From NCBI RefSeq assembly GCF_002891295.1, contig NZ_LGUI01000003.1:868001-932000 (forward strand): a DNA stretch of 64,000 bases. The letters are read 5' to 3'. The position numbers and the translations under genes are program-made. Numbering within the stretch: position 1 is the stretch's first letter; each line of letters starts with the position of its first letter. Origin of the DNA: Streptomyces eurocidicus (GTDB taxonomy: Bacteria; Actinomycetota; Actinomycetes; Streptomycetales; Streptomycetaceae). Below the pieces are notes generated by a model. It was not told the DNA's origin. It ran no database searches and saw only the letters and a program-made list of their open reading frames with translations. Below are positions 22,997 through 32,524 of this stretch, in pieces.

Positions 22997-24142
22997 CTAC
23001 AGCGTGCCCAGCTTGATGATCGAGAGCAGCGCGATCAGCTGGATGGACGAGGCGGCCAGCGCCCGCGGCCACGGCAGGTCGTGCGACTTGCTCACCATCG
23101 AGGTGAACAGCACGCCCGCCAGCAGCCAGGTGGCCCAGCCCAGCACCTGTACGAAGGGGCTGTCGCCGCCCATGAACATCGCGAACAGCAGGCGCGGCGC
23201 GTCCGTGATCGACATGATCAGCATCGACAGGCCGACCGTCGGCTGCCACAGCCCGTCGCCGCCGAGCTGCCGGGCCAGGGTGTGGGTGACGGCGCCGAGG
23301 ATCAGCCCGGAGACGACCACGACGACACCGGTGATCAGCACCGACGGCAGGCTGTTGGAGAGCGAGGCGTTCAGCACGTCCTCGCGGGCCTTGTCGAAGC
23401 CGAAGACGGCGAGCAGGCCGTAGACGAACGTGACGACGAGGGCGGGCACCCAGACCGCGTGGTCGCGCATCTGCCAGAAGGTGGCCGAGGGGCGCAGCAC
23501 GATCCCCGTCAGCAGCTCCTTCCACGGCAGGCGAGGGCCGGGCGGCGGCGCGGGCGCGGCGGGGTAGGGGTCCTGCCCGCCGCCGTACGGGTCCTGCCCG
23601 CCGTACGCGTCGGGGCCGTCGCCGAGGCTGAACTGCCGGGTGTGGCCGGGGTCGTCACCGGGCCCGGGGGCGTAGTACGGGTCCTGCGGGACGGGCCCGG
23701 GTCCGGGCTGCGGCTGCCGGCCGTAGGGCTGGGCGTAGCCGTGCCGGCCGTGCTGGCCCGGCTGACCCTGCTGGCCCGGCTGACCCTGCTGGCCGTAGCT
23801 CTGCTGACCCGGCTGGCCCTGCCGGCCGTAGCCCTGCTGGCCCTGGCCGTGTCCCTGCGGGGCGCCCCCGCCGAAGTACTCGGGCTCGTCGTACGCCGAC
23901 GGCTGCTGCCACTGCTGCCCGCCGCCGTGGCCACCGGCGTGCCCACCGGGGCCGGCGTGCCCACCGGGGCCGGCGTGCCCACCGGGGCCGGCGTGCCCAC
24001 CGGGGCCGCCGTGCCCACCGGGGCCGGGGTGCCCGCCCTGGCCGCCTTGGCCGCCGTACGGAGCCTGGTACTGCCCCGGGCGCTGTCCTTGCCGCGCGGG
24101 GTCGTGAGAGTCCCGTCCGCGTCCCATCCTGAATCCAGCCAC
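22997..24142 (-). CDS. Yip1-domain membrane protein with Gly/Gln-rich N-terminus
   Basis: 381 residues from the GTG at 24142 (ATG 24127 is an alternative; SD weak for both). The first ~200 residues are low complexity: GGHAGP hexapeptides, then QQGQPG repeats, and Gln/Tyr/Gly-rich sequence. The C-terminal ~180 residues hold five predicted helices with the order typical of Yip1-family proteins, starting LPWKELLTGIVLRPSATFW. The role of bacterial Yip1 proteins is unknown. The N-terminus is probably cytosolic and disordered. Confidence 0.75.
   Translation of the reverse strand: MAGFRMGRGRDSHDPARQGQRPGQYQAPYGGQGGQGGHPGPGGHGGPGGHAGPGGHAGPGGHAGPGGHAGGHGGGQQWQQPSAYDEPEYFGGGAPQGHGQGQQGYGRQGQPGQQSYGQQGQPGQQGQPGQHGRHGYAQPYGRQPQPGPGPVPQDPYYAPGPGDDPGHTRQFSLGDGPDAYGGQDPYGGGQDPYPAAPAPPPGPRLPWKELLTGIVLRPSATFWQMRDHAVWVPALVVTFVYGLLAVFGFDKAREDVLNASLSNSLPSVLITGVVVVVSGLILGAVTHTLARQLGGDGLWQPTVGLSMLIMSITDAPRLLFAMFMGGDSPFVQVLGWATWLLAGVLFTSMVSKSHDLPWPRALAASSIQLIALLSIIKLGTL
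23939..24028. repeat. Five 18-bp tandem repeats inside the Yip1-like gene
   Basis: Units of GTGCCCACCGGGGCCGGC repeat five times with changes only at the end of the last two. They encode the GPGGHA hexapeptides of the N-terminal tail and keep the frame, so the array may vary in length without breaking the gene. Confidence 0.9.
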
Positions 24143-24376
24143 ACCTCGAACGTACCCGTTCCACGAGGTCGTGGCGCTTGGGCCCCGGGAACGGGCCCGC
24201 CTTTGCGGCCGAGCTGTGACATCCCCTAAGGGAAACGTGGGGGGTTGGGAAACCCTCACTCCACACTGGGCATCAGTGACATCACTCGTCCCCCCGTGCG
24301 GAACTACGTCGCAGGGAGGACGAACGGCGCGGAGCCTGCTGGGAGCGCGAGATCCACCGGGCGGCCCGGCGGGCCC

Positions 24377-24928
24377 TCAACGCAGCGTCGTCTTCACCGC
24401 CGGGCCCCCGCGAGGCCCCGTCCCGTCGATGCCGCCCACGTTGACGATCATCCGCTGGAGGACGGTGAGCGTGGCCGCGTACTCCTCGTCCGTGATCCCC
24501 TCGTGGATCTCCGACCGCAGCCGGGTGACGAGGTCCTTCGTCCGGCTCTTGGCCTCCCGGCCGGCCTCGGTGAGCCGCAGCCGGCCGTCGGCCCCGGAGA
24601 CCAGCCAGCCGCGCGCGAGCAGGTGGTCGACAGCGTTGTCGGTCAGCTCGCGCCCCAGCTCGATGAAGGGCCGCAGCCGGTCCCCGACCTCCTCGCGGGT
24701 GAGGCCGTCCGGGGCCCCGGCGACGTGGTTGAGGGTCCACCACTGGGGCTGGGTGACGTCCGTACGAGCCATGGCGCTCTGGATGTGCCGGATGACCGCC
24801 TTGTTGGCGACCCAGGTCCAGTAGCCGACGGGCTGCGCGGCGAGGGCGGCTCGGTCCGTGCTGCCGGTGAGGCCGTCGAGGGCGGGGGCGGGAGTGGTGC
24901 CGGGGAGCTCACGAGGTGTCGTCGTCAT
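24377..24928 (-). CDS. MarR-family transcriptional regulator
   Basis: 183 residues. A winged helix-turn-helix spans about residues 55-130: QPQWWTLNHVAGAPDGLTREEVGDRL, then LLARGWLVSGADGRLRLTEAGRE with the wing. MarR proteins bind palindromes as dimers and are released by small phenolic or oxidant ligands. A perfect 10-bp-arm palindrome lies 14 bp upstream of the start, indicating autoregulation. No clear target enzyme is adjacent; the next gene on the same strand is upstream and encodes a Uma2 protein. Confidence 0.88.
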   Translation of the reverse strand: MTTTPRELPGTTPAPALDGLTGSTDRAALAAQPVGYWTWVANKAVIRHIQSAMARTDVTQPQWWTLNHVAGAPDGLTREEVGDRLRPFIELGRELTDNAVDHLLARGWLVSGADGRLRLTEAGREAKSRTKDLVTRLRSEIHEGITDEEYAATLTVLQRMIVNVGGIDGTGPRGGPAVKTTLR

Positions 24929-24941
24929 GTGGACGACGCTA

Positions 24942-24965
24942 TGACCTCAACCATTGTTGAGGTCA
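24942..24965. promoter_or_regulatory. Palindromic operator of the MarR regulator
   Basis: TGACCTCAAC and GTTGAGGTCA are perfect inverted arms around CATT. The site is AT-richer than its surroundings and lies just upstream of the marR-type start codon, where it would overlap the promoter. Confidence 0.75.
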
Positions 24966-25014
24966 AGGGGTGGCGGGGCGACGGTGCCGGATCCGTCAGG
25001 GAGATGAGAGTGCG

Positions 25015-25575
25015 TCAGTTCCGGTAGAGGGGGAACTCCGAGCTGTCGACGGTCCACGGGCCGACGGCCACGGTGTCGCCGAACGCGTAGTCGTGCCGGG
25101 CGCGGTAGCGGGGCTGTCCGTCGGCACCGGGGCCGGGGTCGGACATCACCGCCACGGTGCCCTTCCGCGGGTCTACCAGGAGATACAGGGGGATTCCCAT
25201 GGTCGGGTAGTCATGCATCTTCTGCGCATAGTCGTTGGCGTGGTTGGACGGGGAGACGATCTCGACAGTCAGGGCCAGATCCCGAGGGTGGAAGGGGCCG
25301 GGAGTGTCCATCGCGGCCACCGGGATGACGATCAGATCCGGCCGTCGCAGAACGCCGATGGAGGGGTCTTCCACGTCTCCGCCTGTGTGAGCCGCCAGAG
25401 TATCCGGAATCTGGCGGTCGAGCTGGCGGCGCAACTTCCAGGCGACGAGCTCGTGAGTCCCTGACGGGCTCATCATCATGATGATTCCGACGGGTGTGAT
25501 CTCGACACCGATGATCGGGTCGGGAGCGTGTTCCATCAGGTCATCGGCGATCGCGCGCATGCGGGCGTAGTCCAT
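25015..25575 (-). CDS. Uma2-family (DUF820) PD-(D/E)XK-like protein
   Basis: 186 residues with SD AGGAG. GVEITPVGIIMMMSPSGTHE, RPDLIVIP, LTVEIVSPSN and GIPLYLLVDP are the family's conserved blocks; the D in RPDL and E in VEIVSPS match the restriction-endonuclease-like active site. Uma2 proteins are very abundant in streptomycetes and their role is not established. A second, more distant copy lies at 39511-40104. Confidence 0.85.
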   Translation of the reverse strand: MDYARMRAIADDLMEHAPDPIIGVEITPVGIIMMMSPSGTHELVAWKLRRQLDRQIPDTLAAHTGGDVEDPSIGVLRRPDLIVIPVAAMDTPGPFHPRDLALTVEIVSPSNHANDYAQKMHDYPTMGIPLYLLVDPRKGTVAVMSDPGPGADGQPRYRARHDYAFGDTVAVGPWTVDSSEFPLYRN

Positions 25576-25637
25576 GGCGTGGCTCCTGCTGGAGTGCGGA
25601 CGCGTACGCGTTCATCGTGTCACGCCCGTACGACAAC

Positions 25638-25670
25638 GGCCGGTCCCCCGAAGCCTTCGGGGGACCGGCC
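25638..25670. terminator. Strong hairpin after the Fe-S oxidoreductase gene
   Basis: GGCCGGTCCCCCGAAG and its reverse complement are separated by a single C, giving a 16-bp inverted repeat 22 bp past the minus-strand stop. Confidence 0.8.
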
Positions 25671-25691
25671 GACACGGCGTGCTATTACCGG

Positions 25692-27968
25692 CTACTTCAC
25701 CGGCTCCGGCTCCGGCGCGTCCGCCTTCTCGCCGTCGCCTTCCGGCTCCACCGGGGTCTTCACCGACTCCAGCAGCAGCTGGGAGACGTCGACGACCTGG
25801 ATGGACTCCTTGGCCTTGCCGTCGTTCTTCTTGCCGTTGACCGAGTCGGTCAGCATGACGAGGCAGAAGGGGCAGGCGGTGGAGACGATGTCCGGGTTGA
25901 GGGACAGCGCCTCGTCCACGCGCTCGTTGTTGATGCGCTTGCCGATGCGCTCCTCCATCCACATGCGCGCGCCGCCCGCGCCACAGCAGAAGCCGCGCTC
26001 CTTGTGGCGGTGCATCTCCTCGTTCCGCAGGCCCGGCACCTTCGCGATGATCTCGCGCGGCGGTGTGTAGACCTTGTTGTGGCGGCCCAGGTAGCACGGG
26101 TCGTGGTACGTGATCAGGCCCTCGACCGGCGTGACGGGGATCAGCCTGCCCTCGTCGATGAGGTGCTGGAGCAGCTGCGTGTGGTGGATGACCTCGTACT
26201 CGCCGCCGAGCTGCGGGTACTCGTTGGCGATGGTGTTGAAGCAGTGCGGGCAGGTCGCGACGATCTTCTTCTTCGACTTCTCGACCTTGACGGCCGCTTC
26301 GCCGTCCTCGCCGTCGCTCTCGCCGAACGCCATGTTCAGCATCTCGACGTTCTGCTGGCCGAGCTGCTGGAAGAGGAACTCGTTGCCCAGGCGGCGGGCG
26401 GAGTCGCCCGTGCAGTTCTCCTCGCCGCCCATGATCGCGAACTTCACGCCCGCGATGTGCAGCAGCTCCGCGAACGCCTTCGTGGTCTTCTTGGCGCGGT
26501 CCTCCAGGGCGCCGGCGCAGCCGACCCAGTAGAGGTAGTCGACCTCGCTGAGGTCCTCGATGTCCTTACCGACGACCGGGACCTCGAAGTCGACCTCCTT
26601 GGTCCACTGGAGGCGCTGCTTCTTCGCCAGGCCCCAGGGGTTGCCCTTCTTCTCCAGGTTCTTGAGCATCGTGCCCGCCTCGGACGGGAAGGAGCTCTCG
26701 ATCATCACCTGGTAGCGGCGCATGTCGACGATGTGGTCGACGTGCTCGATGTCCACCGGGCACTGCTCGACGCACGCGCCGCAGGTCGTGCAGGACCACA
26801 GCACGTCCGGGTCGATGACGCCGTTCTCCTCCAGCGTCCCGATCAGCGGGCGCTCGGCCTCGGCCAGGGCCGCCGCCGGGACGTCCTTCAGCTGCTCCTC
26901 GGAGCCCTTCTCGTTGCCCTCGGCGTCCTTGCCGCCGCCCGCGAGCAGGTACGGCGCCTTGGCGTGCGCGTGGTCGCGCAGCGCCATGATCAGGAGCTTC
27001 GGCGACAGCGGCTTACCGGTGTTCCAGGCCGGGCACTGCGACTGGCAGCGGCCGCACTCGGTGCAGGTGGAGAAGTCGAGGATGCCCTTCCAGGAGAACT
27101 CCTCGATCTTCGAGACGCCGAAGACGTCGTCCTCGCCCGGGTCCTCGAAGTCGATCGGCTTGCCGCCGCTCGCCATCGGCTGGAGCGCGCCCAGGGCGAC
27201 GCCGCCGTCGGCCTCGCGCTTGAACCAGATGTTGGGGAAGCCCAGGAAGCGGTGCCAGGCGACGCCCATGTCGGTCTTCAGCGAGACCGTGATCATCCAG
27301 ATGAACGACGTCGCGATCTTGATCCCCGCGACGAGGTAGGTGATGTTCTGGACGGTGTCGAGGCTCAGGCTGTTGAAGGCCGCGACCAGCGGGTACGAGG
27401 CGAAGTAGCCGATCTCGTAGTGGTCGACGCCGTGCTGGGTGCCCTCCAGGGCGTGCAGCGTCATGATGCAGAGGCCGACGATGAGGATGACGGTCTCGAC
27501 GAAGTACGCCTGGCCGACGTTCGAGCCCGTGAAGCGGGACTTCCGGCCCGCCCTGGTGGGCTTGCTCAGCTGGCGGATGACGATCAGGGTCGCGATGCCG
27601 ACCGTCGTCATCAGGCCGAGGAACTCGACGAAGATCTCGTACGGCAGCCAGTCGCCGATGACCGGGATCAGCCAGTCGGCCTGGAAGAGCTGGCCGATGG
27701 CGTTGACGATCGTCAGCAGCAGCGAGAAGAAGCCCACCGCCACGAACCAGTGGGCGACACCGACGATGCCCCACTTGTTCATGCGGGTGTGGCCGAGGAA
27801 TTCCTTGACGACCGTGATCGTGCGCTGCACCGGCTCGTCGGTACGGGTGCCCGCCGGTACGGGCTGCCCGATCCGCATGAGGCGGTAGAGGTGCAGGATG
27901 GCACGGCCGAACAGCGCGAATCCGACCGCGATGAGTACCAGCGACACGATGATCGCGGCGAGTTGCAT
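25692..27968 (-). CDS. Membrane-bound Fe-S oxidoreductase with heterodisulfide-reductase-like CCG domains
   Basis: 758 residues with SD GAGGAG. An N-terminal half of about six helices is followed by two 4Fe-4S motifs, CTECGRCQSQCP (about residue 307) and CTTCGACVEQCP (about 402), and then two cysteine-rich CCG-type segments including GCAGALEDRA, ENCTGD, CPHCFNT and FCCGAGG. Proteins of this build pass electrons from soluble carriers such as ETF to the quinone pool. The order of parts fits FadF/HdrD-like enzymes linked to fatty acid oxidation. The exact partner is not in the window. It is monocistronic and divergent from dnaK. Confidence 0.88.
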   Translation of the reverse strand: MQLAAIIVSLVLIAVGFALFGRAILHLYRLMRIGQPVPAGTRTDEPVQRTITVVKEFLGHTRMNKWGIVGVAHWFVAVGFFSLLLTIVNAIGQLFQADWLIPVIGDWLPYEIFVEFLGLMTTVGIATLIVIRQLSKPTRAGRKSRFTGSNVGQAYFVETVILIVGLCIMTLHALEGTQHGVDHYEIGYFASYPLVAAFNSLSLDTVQNITYLVAGIKIATSFIWMITVSLKTDMGVAWHRFLGFPNIWFKREADGGVALGALQPMASGGKPIDFEDPGEDDVFGVSKIEEFSWKGILDFSTCTECGRCQSQCPAWNTGKPLSPKLLIMALRDHAHAKAPYLLAGGGKDAEGNEKGSEEQLKDVPAAALAEAERPLIGTLEENGVIDPDVLWSCTTCGACVEQCPVDIEHVDHIVDMRRYQVMIESSFPSEAGTMLKNLEKKGNPWGLAKKQRLQWTKEVDFEVPVVGKDIEDLSEVDYLYWVGCAGALEDRAKKTTKAFAELLHIAGVKFAIMGGEENCTGDSARRLGNEFLFQQLGQQNVEMLNMAFGESDGEDGEAAVKVEKSKKKIVATCPHCFNTIANEYPQLGGEYEVIHHTQLLQHLIDEGRLIPVTPVEGLITYHDPCYLGRHNKVYTPPREIIAKVPGLRNEEMHRHKERGFCCGAGGARMWMEERIGKRINNERVDEALSLNPDIVSTACPFCLVMLTDSVNGKKNDGKAKESIQVVDVSQLLLESVKTPVEPEGDGEKADAPEPEPVK

Positions 27969-28203
27969 GGGTGGCTCCTCGGCCTCCGGGAGTGAACTAC
28001 TACTAACGGGTAACTTATCCAGTCCGTACGAGACTACTCACTCGCGCGCCCCCGATATAGCCGCATCGCCGGTGATCTGTGTCGCTCAGGTAAGCCTCAG
28101 GCGCGTGTCAGACAGAGGTCAGAAATCCGGGCCCCGCACGGCCTCCCGCGACCCCGGCCGCACCCCTCTGACCTGCTGCCTTGCGCATAAGACCCGCATA
28201 AGA

Positions 28204-28224
28204 GTTGAGCGGCTCCGACTCAGG
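28204..28224. promoter_or_regulatory. HAIR-like HspR operator 1 of dnaK
   Basis: GTTGAGC-N7-ACTCAGG fits the HspR inverted repeat CTTGAGT-N7-ACTCAAG with three changes at outer positions. It lies just upstream of the TTGACA at 28229. Confidence 0.65.
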
Positions 28225-28228
28225 TCCG

Positions 28229-28234
28229 TTGACA
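28229..28234 (+). promoter_or_regulatory. -35 element of the dnaK promoter
   Basis: A perfect TTGACA lies between the two HspR boxes. The -10 hexamer is not clear by consensus; the region 17 nt downstream runs into the second HAIR site, as expected for repression by occlusion. Confidence 0.6.
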
Positions 28235-28255
28235 GGTGGGAATCCGTGTTGCACC

Positions 28256-28276
28256 CTTGAGCCTGTTCCACTCAAG
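28256..28276. promoter_or_regulatory. HAIR HspR operator 2 of dnaK
   Basis: CTTGAGC-N7-ACTCAAG matches the HspR consensus at 13 of 14 defined positions. It overlaps the expected -10/start region, 18 bp before the dnaK ATG. Confidence 0.9.
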
Positions 28277-28294
28277 TCAGCTGGAGGAATCGAC

Positions 28295-30166
28295 ATGGCA
28301 CGTGCGGTCGGCATCGACCTGGGTACGACGAACTCCGTCGTCAGTGTTCTCGAGGGCGGTGAGCCCACCGTCATCACCAACGCCGAGGGCGCCAGGACCA
28401 CGCCGTCCGTCGTCGCCTTCGCGAAGAACGGCGAGGTGCTGGTCGGCGAGGTCGCCAAGCGCCAGGCTGTCACCAACGTCGATCGGACGATCCGCTCCGT
28501 CAAGCGCCACATGGGCACTGACTGGAAGATCAACATCGATGGCAAGGACTTCAACCCGCAGCAGATGAGCGCCTTCATCCTGCAGAAGCTGAAGCGTGAC
28601 GCCGAGGCTTACCTGGGTGAGAAGGTCGTCGACGCGGTCATCACCGTCCCGGCGTACTTCAACGACTCGGAGCGCCAGGCCACCAAGGAGGCCGGTGAGA
28701 TCGCGGGTCTGAACGTCCTGCGCATCGTCAACGAGCCGACGGCGGCCGCCCTGGCCTACGGCCTGGACAAGGACGACCAGACCATCCTGGTCTTCGACCT
28801 CGGTGGCGGCACCTTCGACGTCTCGCTGCTGGAGATCGGCGACGGCGTCGTCGAGGTCAAGGCGACCAACGGCGACAACCACCTCGGTGGTGACGACTGG
28901 GACCAGCGCGTCGTCGACTACCTGGTCAAGCAGTTCCAGAACGGCCACGGCGTCGACCTGTCCAAGGACAAGATGGCCCTCCAGCGCCTCCGCGAGGCCG
29001 CTGAGAAGGCGAAGATCGAGCTGTCCTCGTCCACCGAGACCTCGATCAACCTGCCCTACATCACGGCGTCCGCCGAGGGCCCGCTGCACCTGGACGAGAA
29101 GCTCACCCGCGCCCAGTTCCAGCAGCTGACGGAGGACCTCCTCCAGCGCTGCAAGACCCCGTTCCACAACGTCATCAAGGACGCCGGCATCGCGCTGTCC
29201 GAGATCGACCACGTGGTCCTGGTCGGCGGTTCCACCCGTATGCCCGCCGTCGCCGAGCTCGTCAAGGAGCTGACCGGCGGCAAGGAGGCCAACAAGGGTG
29301 TGAACCCGGACGAGGTCGTCGCCATCGGCGCCTCGCTCCAGGCCGGTGTCCTCAAGGGTGAGGTCAAGGACGTCCTGCTGCTCGACGTCACCCCGCTGTC
29401 TCTCGGCATCGAGACCAAGGGCGGCATCATGACCAAGCTGATCGAGCGCAACACCACGATCCCGACCAAGCGCTCCGAGATCTTCACGACGGCCGAGGAC
29501 AACCAGCCGTCCGTCCAGATCCAGGTCTACCAGGGCGAGCGCGAGATCGCGGCGTACAACAAGAAGCTCGGCATGTTCGAGCTGACCGGCCTGCCGCCGG
29601 CCCCGCGTGGGGTCCCGCAGATCGAGGTCTCCTTCGACATCGACGCCAACGGCATCATGCACGTGACCGCGAAGGACCTGGGCACGGGCAAGGAGCAGAA
29701 GATGACCGTCACCGGCGGCTCCTCGCTCGCCAAGGACGAGGTCGACCGCATGCGCCAGGAGGCCGAGCAGTACGCGGAGGAGGACCACCGCCGCCGCGAG
29801 GCCGCCGAGAGCCGCAACCAGGGCGAGCAGCTCGTCTACCAGACGGAGAAGTTCCTCAAGGACAACGAGGACAAGGTTCCGGCCGAGGTGAAGACCGAGG
29901 TCGAGACCGCCGTCGCCGAGCTGAAGGAGAAGCTCAAGGGCGAGGACACGGCCGAGATCCGCACCGCGACCGAGAAGGTCGCCGCGGTCAGCCAGAAGCT
30001 CGGCCAGGCGATGTACGCCGACGCGCAGGCCGCCCAGGGTGCCGCCGGCGCCGAGGGTGCCGAGGGTGCCGCGGGCGCCGGTGCCGGCCAGCCCAAGGCC
30101 GAGGACGACGTCGTCGACGCCGAGATCGTGGACGACGAGAAGCCGAAGGGCGGTGCGTCGGCGTGA
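28295..30166 (+). CDS. dnaK: Chaperone DnaK (Hsp70)
   Basis: 623 residues from the ATG with SD GGAGG. The ATPase domain begins [14 protein letters not shown] and includes [19 protein letters not shown] and [13 protein letters not shown]. The substrate-binding domain follows from about residue 355 ([19 protein letters not shown]), and a Gly/Ala-rich tail ends [15 protein letters not shown]. DnaK binds exposed hydrophobic segments in an ATP cycle driven by DnaJ and GrpE, both encoded next. The operon is under HspR control through two upstream HAIR boxes. Its stop overlaps the grpE GTG (GTGA). Confidence 0.98.
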   Translation: MARAVGIDLGTTNSVVSVLEGGEPTVITNAEGARTTPSVVAFAKNGEVLVGEVAKRQAVTNVDRTIRSVKRHMGTDWKINIDGKDFNPQQMSAFILQKLKRDAEAYLGEKVVDAVITVPAYFNDSERQATKEAGEIAGLNVLRIVNEPTAAALAYGLDKDDQTILVFDLGGGTFDVSLLEIGDGVVEVKATNGDNHLGGDDWDQRVVDYLVKQFQNGHGVDLSKDKMALQRLREAAEKAKIELSSSTETSINLPYITASAEGPLHLDEKLTRAQFQQLTEDLLQRCKTPFHNVIKDAGIALSEIDHVVLVGGSTRMPAVAELVKELTGGKEANKGVNPDEVVAIGASLQAGVLKGEVKDVLLLDVTPLSLGIETKGGIMTKLIERNTTIPTKRSEIFTTAEDNQPSVQIQVYQGEREIAAYNKKLGMFELTGLPPAPRGVPQIEVSFDIDANGIMHVTAKDLGTGKEQKMTVTGGSSLAKDEVDRMRQEAEQYAEEDHRRREAAESRNQGEQLVYQTEKFLKDNEDKVPAEVKTEVETAVAELKEKLKGEDTAEIRTATEKVAAVSQKLGQAMYADAQAAQGAAGAEGAEGAAGAGAGQPKAEDDVVDAEIVDDEKPKGGASA

Positions 30167-30807
30167 CGGAGGAGACCCCGGGTTTCGACGAGAAGCCTGA
30201 AGTCCCTTCCGACGCCACGCCCGAAGACGCGGCGCAGGGCGCCGGGTCCGCCGACCAGGCGGGCCCGGCCCCGGCCGGGGAAGAGCTGGTCGAGGTGGGG
30301 CTGCAGGCGCAGCTGGACCAGGCCCAGTCGGCGCTCAGCGAGCGCACGGGGGACCTCCAGCGGCTCCAGGCCGAGTACCAGAACTACCGCCGCCGGGTGG
30401 AGCGGGACCGGGCCACGGTCAAGGAGATCGCCATCGCGAACCTCCTGTCCGAGCTCCTTCCGACCCTCGACGACGTCGGCCGCGCCCGCGACCACGGTGA
30501 GCTCGTCGGCGGCTTCAAGTCCGTCGCCGAGTCGCTGGAGACGGTCGTGGCCAAGATGGGCCTCCAGCAGTTCGGCAAGGAGGGCGAGCCCTTCGACCCG
30601 CTGGTCCACGAGGCCCTGATGCACTCCTACGCGCCGGACGTCACCGAGACCACGTGCGTGCAGATTCTGCAGCCGGGGTATCGGATCGGCGAGCGGACGA
30701 TCCGCCCCGCGCGGGTCGCCGTGGCCGAGCCCCAGCCGGGCGCCCAGAAGGGCGAGGGCGAGGGCGACGAGCCGGACGAGGAGAGCGGTGGCCCGGACAA
30801 GGGCTGA
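30163..30807 (+). CDS. grpE: Nucleotide exchange factor GrpE
   Basis: 214 residues; the GTG start is coupled to dnaK by a 4-bp overlap. An acidic N-terminus is followed by a long helix ([20 protein letters not shown], about 46-65) ending [12 protein letters not shown], then the four-helix and beta-wing region with [16 protein letters not shown] and [20 protein letters not shown]. GrpE dimers release ADP from DnaK. The C-terminal tail is acidic. Confidence 0.97.
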   Translation: MTEETPGFDEKPEVPSDATPEDAAQGAGSADQAGPAPAGEELVEVGLQAQLDQAQSALSERTGDLQRLQAEYQNYRRRVERDRATVKEIAIANLLSELLPTLDDVGRARDHGELVGGFKSVAESLETVVAKMGLQQFGKEGEPFDPLVHEALMHSYAPDVTETTCVQILQPGYRIGERTIRPARVAVAEPQPGAQKGEGEGDEPDEESGGPDKG

Positions 30808-30849
30808 CGCGATGAACGACCGCAGGGACCGGAAGGAGGGACACCGGGG

Positions 30850-32037
30850 ATGAGTACCAAGGACTTCGTCGAGAAGGACTATTACAAGGTCCTCGGTGTG
30901 CCCAAGGACGCCACCGAGGCGGAGATCAAGAAGGCGTACCGGAAGCTCGCCCGCGAGTACCACCCGGACGCCAACAAGGGCGACGCCTCGGCCGAGGAGC
31001 GCTTCAAGGAGATCTCCGAGGCGAACGACGTCCTCGCCGACCCCAAGCGGCGCAAGGAGTACGACGAGGCCCGCGCCCTGTTCGGGAACGGTGCCCTCTT
31101 CAATCAGGGGGGGCGTGCCGGGCCGGGCGGCGCCGGCGGTTCCTTCAACTTCGACCTGGGCGACCTCTTCGGGGGCGCCCAGGGCGGGGGCGGCGGCGCC
31201 GGTGGCTTCGGCGGCGGCCTGGGCGACGTCTTCGGCGGCCTCTTCAACCGCGGTGCGGGCGCCCGCACCCAGCCGCGGCGCGGCCAGGACATCGAGTCCG
31301 AGGTCTCGCTCAATTTCTCCGAGGCGGTGGAGGGGGCCACGGTCCCGCTCCGGATGTCCTCCTCGGCGGCGTGCAAGGCGTGCTCCGGCACCGGTGACAA
31401 AAACGGTACGCCGCGGGTCTGCCCGACCTGCGTCGGCACCGGCCAGGTCTCGCACGGCTCCGGCGGCGGCTTCTCGCTGACGGACCCCTGCCCCGACTGC
31501 AAGGGCCGCGGGCTCATCCCCGAGAACCCCTGCGACACCTGCAAGGGCAGCGGCCGGGCCACGTCCTCCCGCACCATGCAGGTCCGTATCCCGCCGGGCG
31601 TCTCCGACGGCCAGCGGATCCGGCTGCGCGGCAAGGGCGCCCCGGGCGAGCGCGGCGGCCCCAGCGGCGATCTCTATGTCGTGGTGCACGTCGGCGGCCA
31701 CCCGGTCTTCGGCCGCAAGGACGACAACCTCACCATCACCGTGCCGGTCTCCTTCGTGGAGGCGGCGCTCGGCGGCGAGGTGCGGGTCCCGACCCTCGGC
31801 GGCCCGCCGGTCACCCTCAAACTGCCCGCAGGCACGCCCAACGGCCGCACGATGCGCGCCCGGGGCAAGGGCGCGGTCCGTAAGGACGGCACCCGCGGCG
31901 ATCTGCTGGTGACGGTGGAGGTGGCCGTTCCCACGGAGCTCGACGACAAGGCGCGGCAGGCCCTTGAGGCGTACCGCGAGGCGACGGCGGGCGCCGACCC
32001 GAGGGCCGAGCTGTTCCAGGCCGCGAAGGGAGCATGA
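30850..32037 (+). CDS. dnaJ: Co-chaperone DnaJ (type I)
   Basis: 395 residues with SD AAGGAGG. The J domain (about 8-75) carries the HPD motif in YHPDANKGD. A Gly/Phe-rich region with LGDLFGGAQGG follows, then four CxxCxGxG zinc motifs (CKACSGTG, CPTCVGTG, CPDCKGRG, CDTCKGSG) between about 175 and 240, and the client-binding C-terminal domain. This full type I architecture delivers clients to DnaK and stimulates its ATPase. It is separated from grpE by 42 bp and from hspR by 1 bp. Confidence 0.97.
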   Translation: MSTKDFVEKDYYKVLGVPKDATEAEIKKAYRKLAREYHPDANKGDASAEERFKEISEANDVLADPKRRKEYDEARALFGNGALFNQGGRAGPGGAGGSFNFDLGDLFGGAQGGGGGAGGFGGGLGDVFGGLFNRGAGARTQPRRGQDIESEVSLNFSEAVEGATVPLRMSSSAACKACSGTGDKNGTPRVCPTCVGTGQVSHGSGGGFSLTDPCPDCKGRGLIPENPCDTCKGSGRATSSRTMQVRIPPGVSDGQRIRLRGKGAPGERGGPSGDLYVVVHVGGHPVFGRKDDNLTITVPVSFVEAALGGEVRVPTLGGPPVTLKLPAGTPNGRTMRARGKGAVRKDGTRGDLLVTVEVAVPTELDDKARQALEAYREATAGADPRAELFQAAKGA

Positions 32038-32038
32038 G

Positions 32039-32503
32039 ATGGACGGCCGACGACGGCGTTTCGAACCCACCCAGCCTTACCAGCTGACCGACGAGTCGCC
32101 GGTCTACGTCATCTCCGTCGCCGCCCAGCTGTCGGGCCTGCACCCGCAGACCCTCCGGCAGTACGACCGTCTCGGTCTGGTCTCCCCGGACCGGACGGCC
32201 GGGCGCGGCCGCCGTTACTCGGCGCGGGACATCGAGCTCCTGCGCCAGGTGCAGCAGCTCAGCCAGGACGAGGGCATCAACCTCGCCGGCATCAAGCGCA
32301 TCATCGAGCTGGAGAACCAGGTGGCCGCCCTCAAGACGCGGATCGCCGAGCTCCAGGGCGTGGTCGAGGGCGCGGCCACCGCCATGCAGCAGGCGGAGGC
32401 CGCGGTCCACGCGTCGTACCGCCGCGACCTGGTCCCGTACCAGGACGTGCAGCAGACGAGCGCGCTGGTCGTCTGGCGGCCCAGGCGCGATCAGGACCGC
32501 TGA
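32039..32503 (+). CDS. hspR: HspR, MerR-family heat-shock repressor
   Basis: 154 residues; the ATG begins 1 nt after the dnaJ stop, with AAGGGAG upstream. A MerR-type helix-turn-helix (VYVISVAAQLSGLHPQTLRQ, then YDRLGLVSPDRT) is followed by a coiled-coil dimer helix (AGIKRIIELENQVAALKTRI). HspR binds HAIR boxes and uses DnaK as co-repressor, so it represses its own operon and clpB; matching boxes exist at 28204, 28256 and 40281. A hairpin terminator follows. Confidence 0.97.
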   Translation: MDGRRRRFEPTQPYQLTDESPVYVISVAAQLSGLHPQTLRQYDRLGLVSPDRTAGRGRRYSARDIELLRQVQQLSQDEGINLAGIKRIIELENQVAALKTRIAELQGVVEGAATAMQQAEAAVHASYRRDLVPYQDVQQTSALVVWRPRRDQDR

Positions 32504-32524
32504 GCTCCGGAGTGTTCGACGGAG

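Larger units (their letters stand above)
27969..28294. other. 326-bp divergent regulatory region between Fe-S gene and dnaK
   Basis: The dnaK side holds a TTGACA and two HAIR operators (given separately). The Fe-S side holds CTACTAACGGGTAA at 28000-28013, which on the minus strand reads TTACC-N4-AGTAG, one base from a TTACY-N4-RGTAA palindrome like those bound by TetR-type fatty-acid regulators; this is speculative. The middle (28030-28200) shows no gene. Confidence 0.5.

Noticed and set aside
23939..24028. 18-bp repeats as a mobile or regulatory element
   Set aside because: They are in frame and encode a Gly-Pro-Gly-Gly-His-Ala repeat of the Yip1-like protein.
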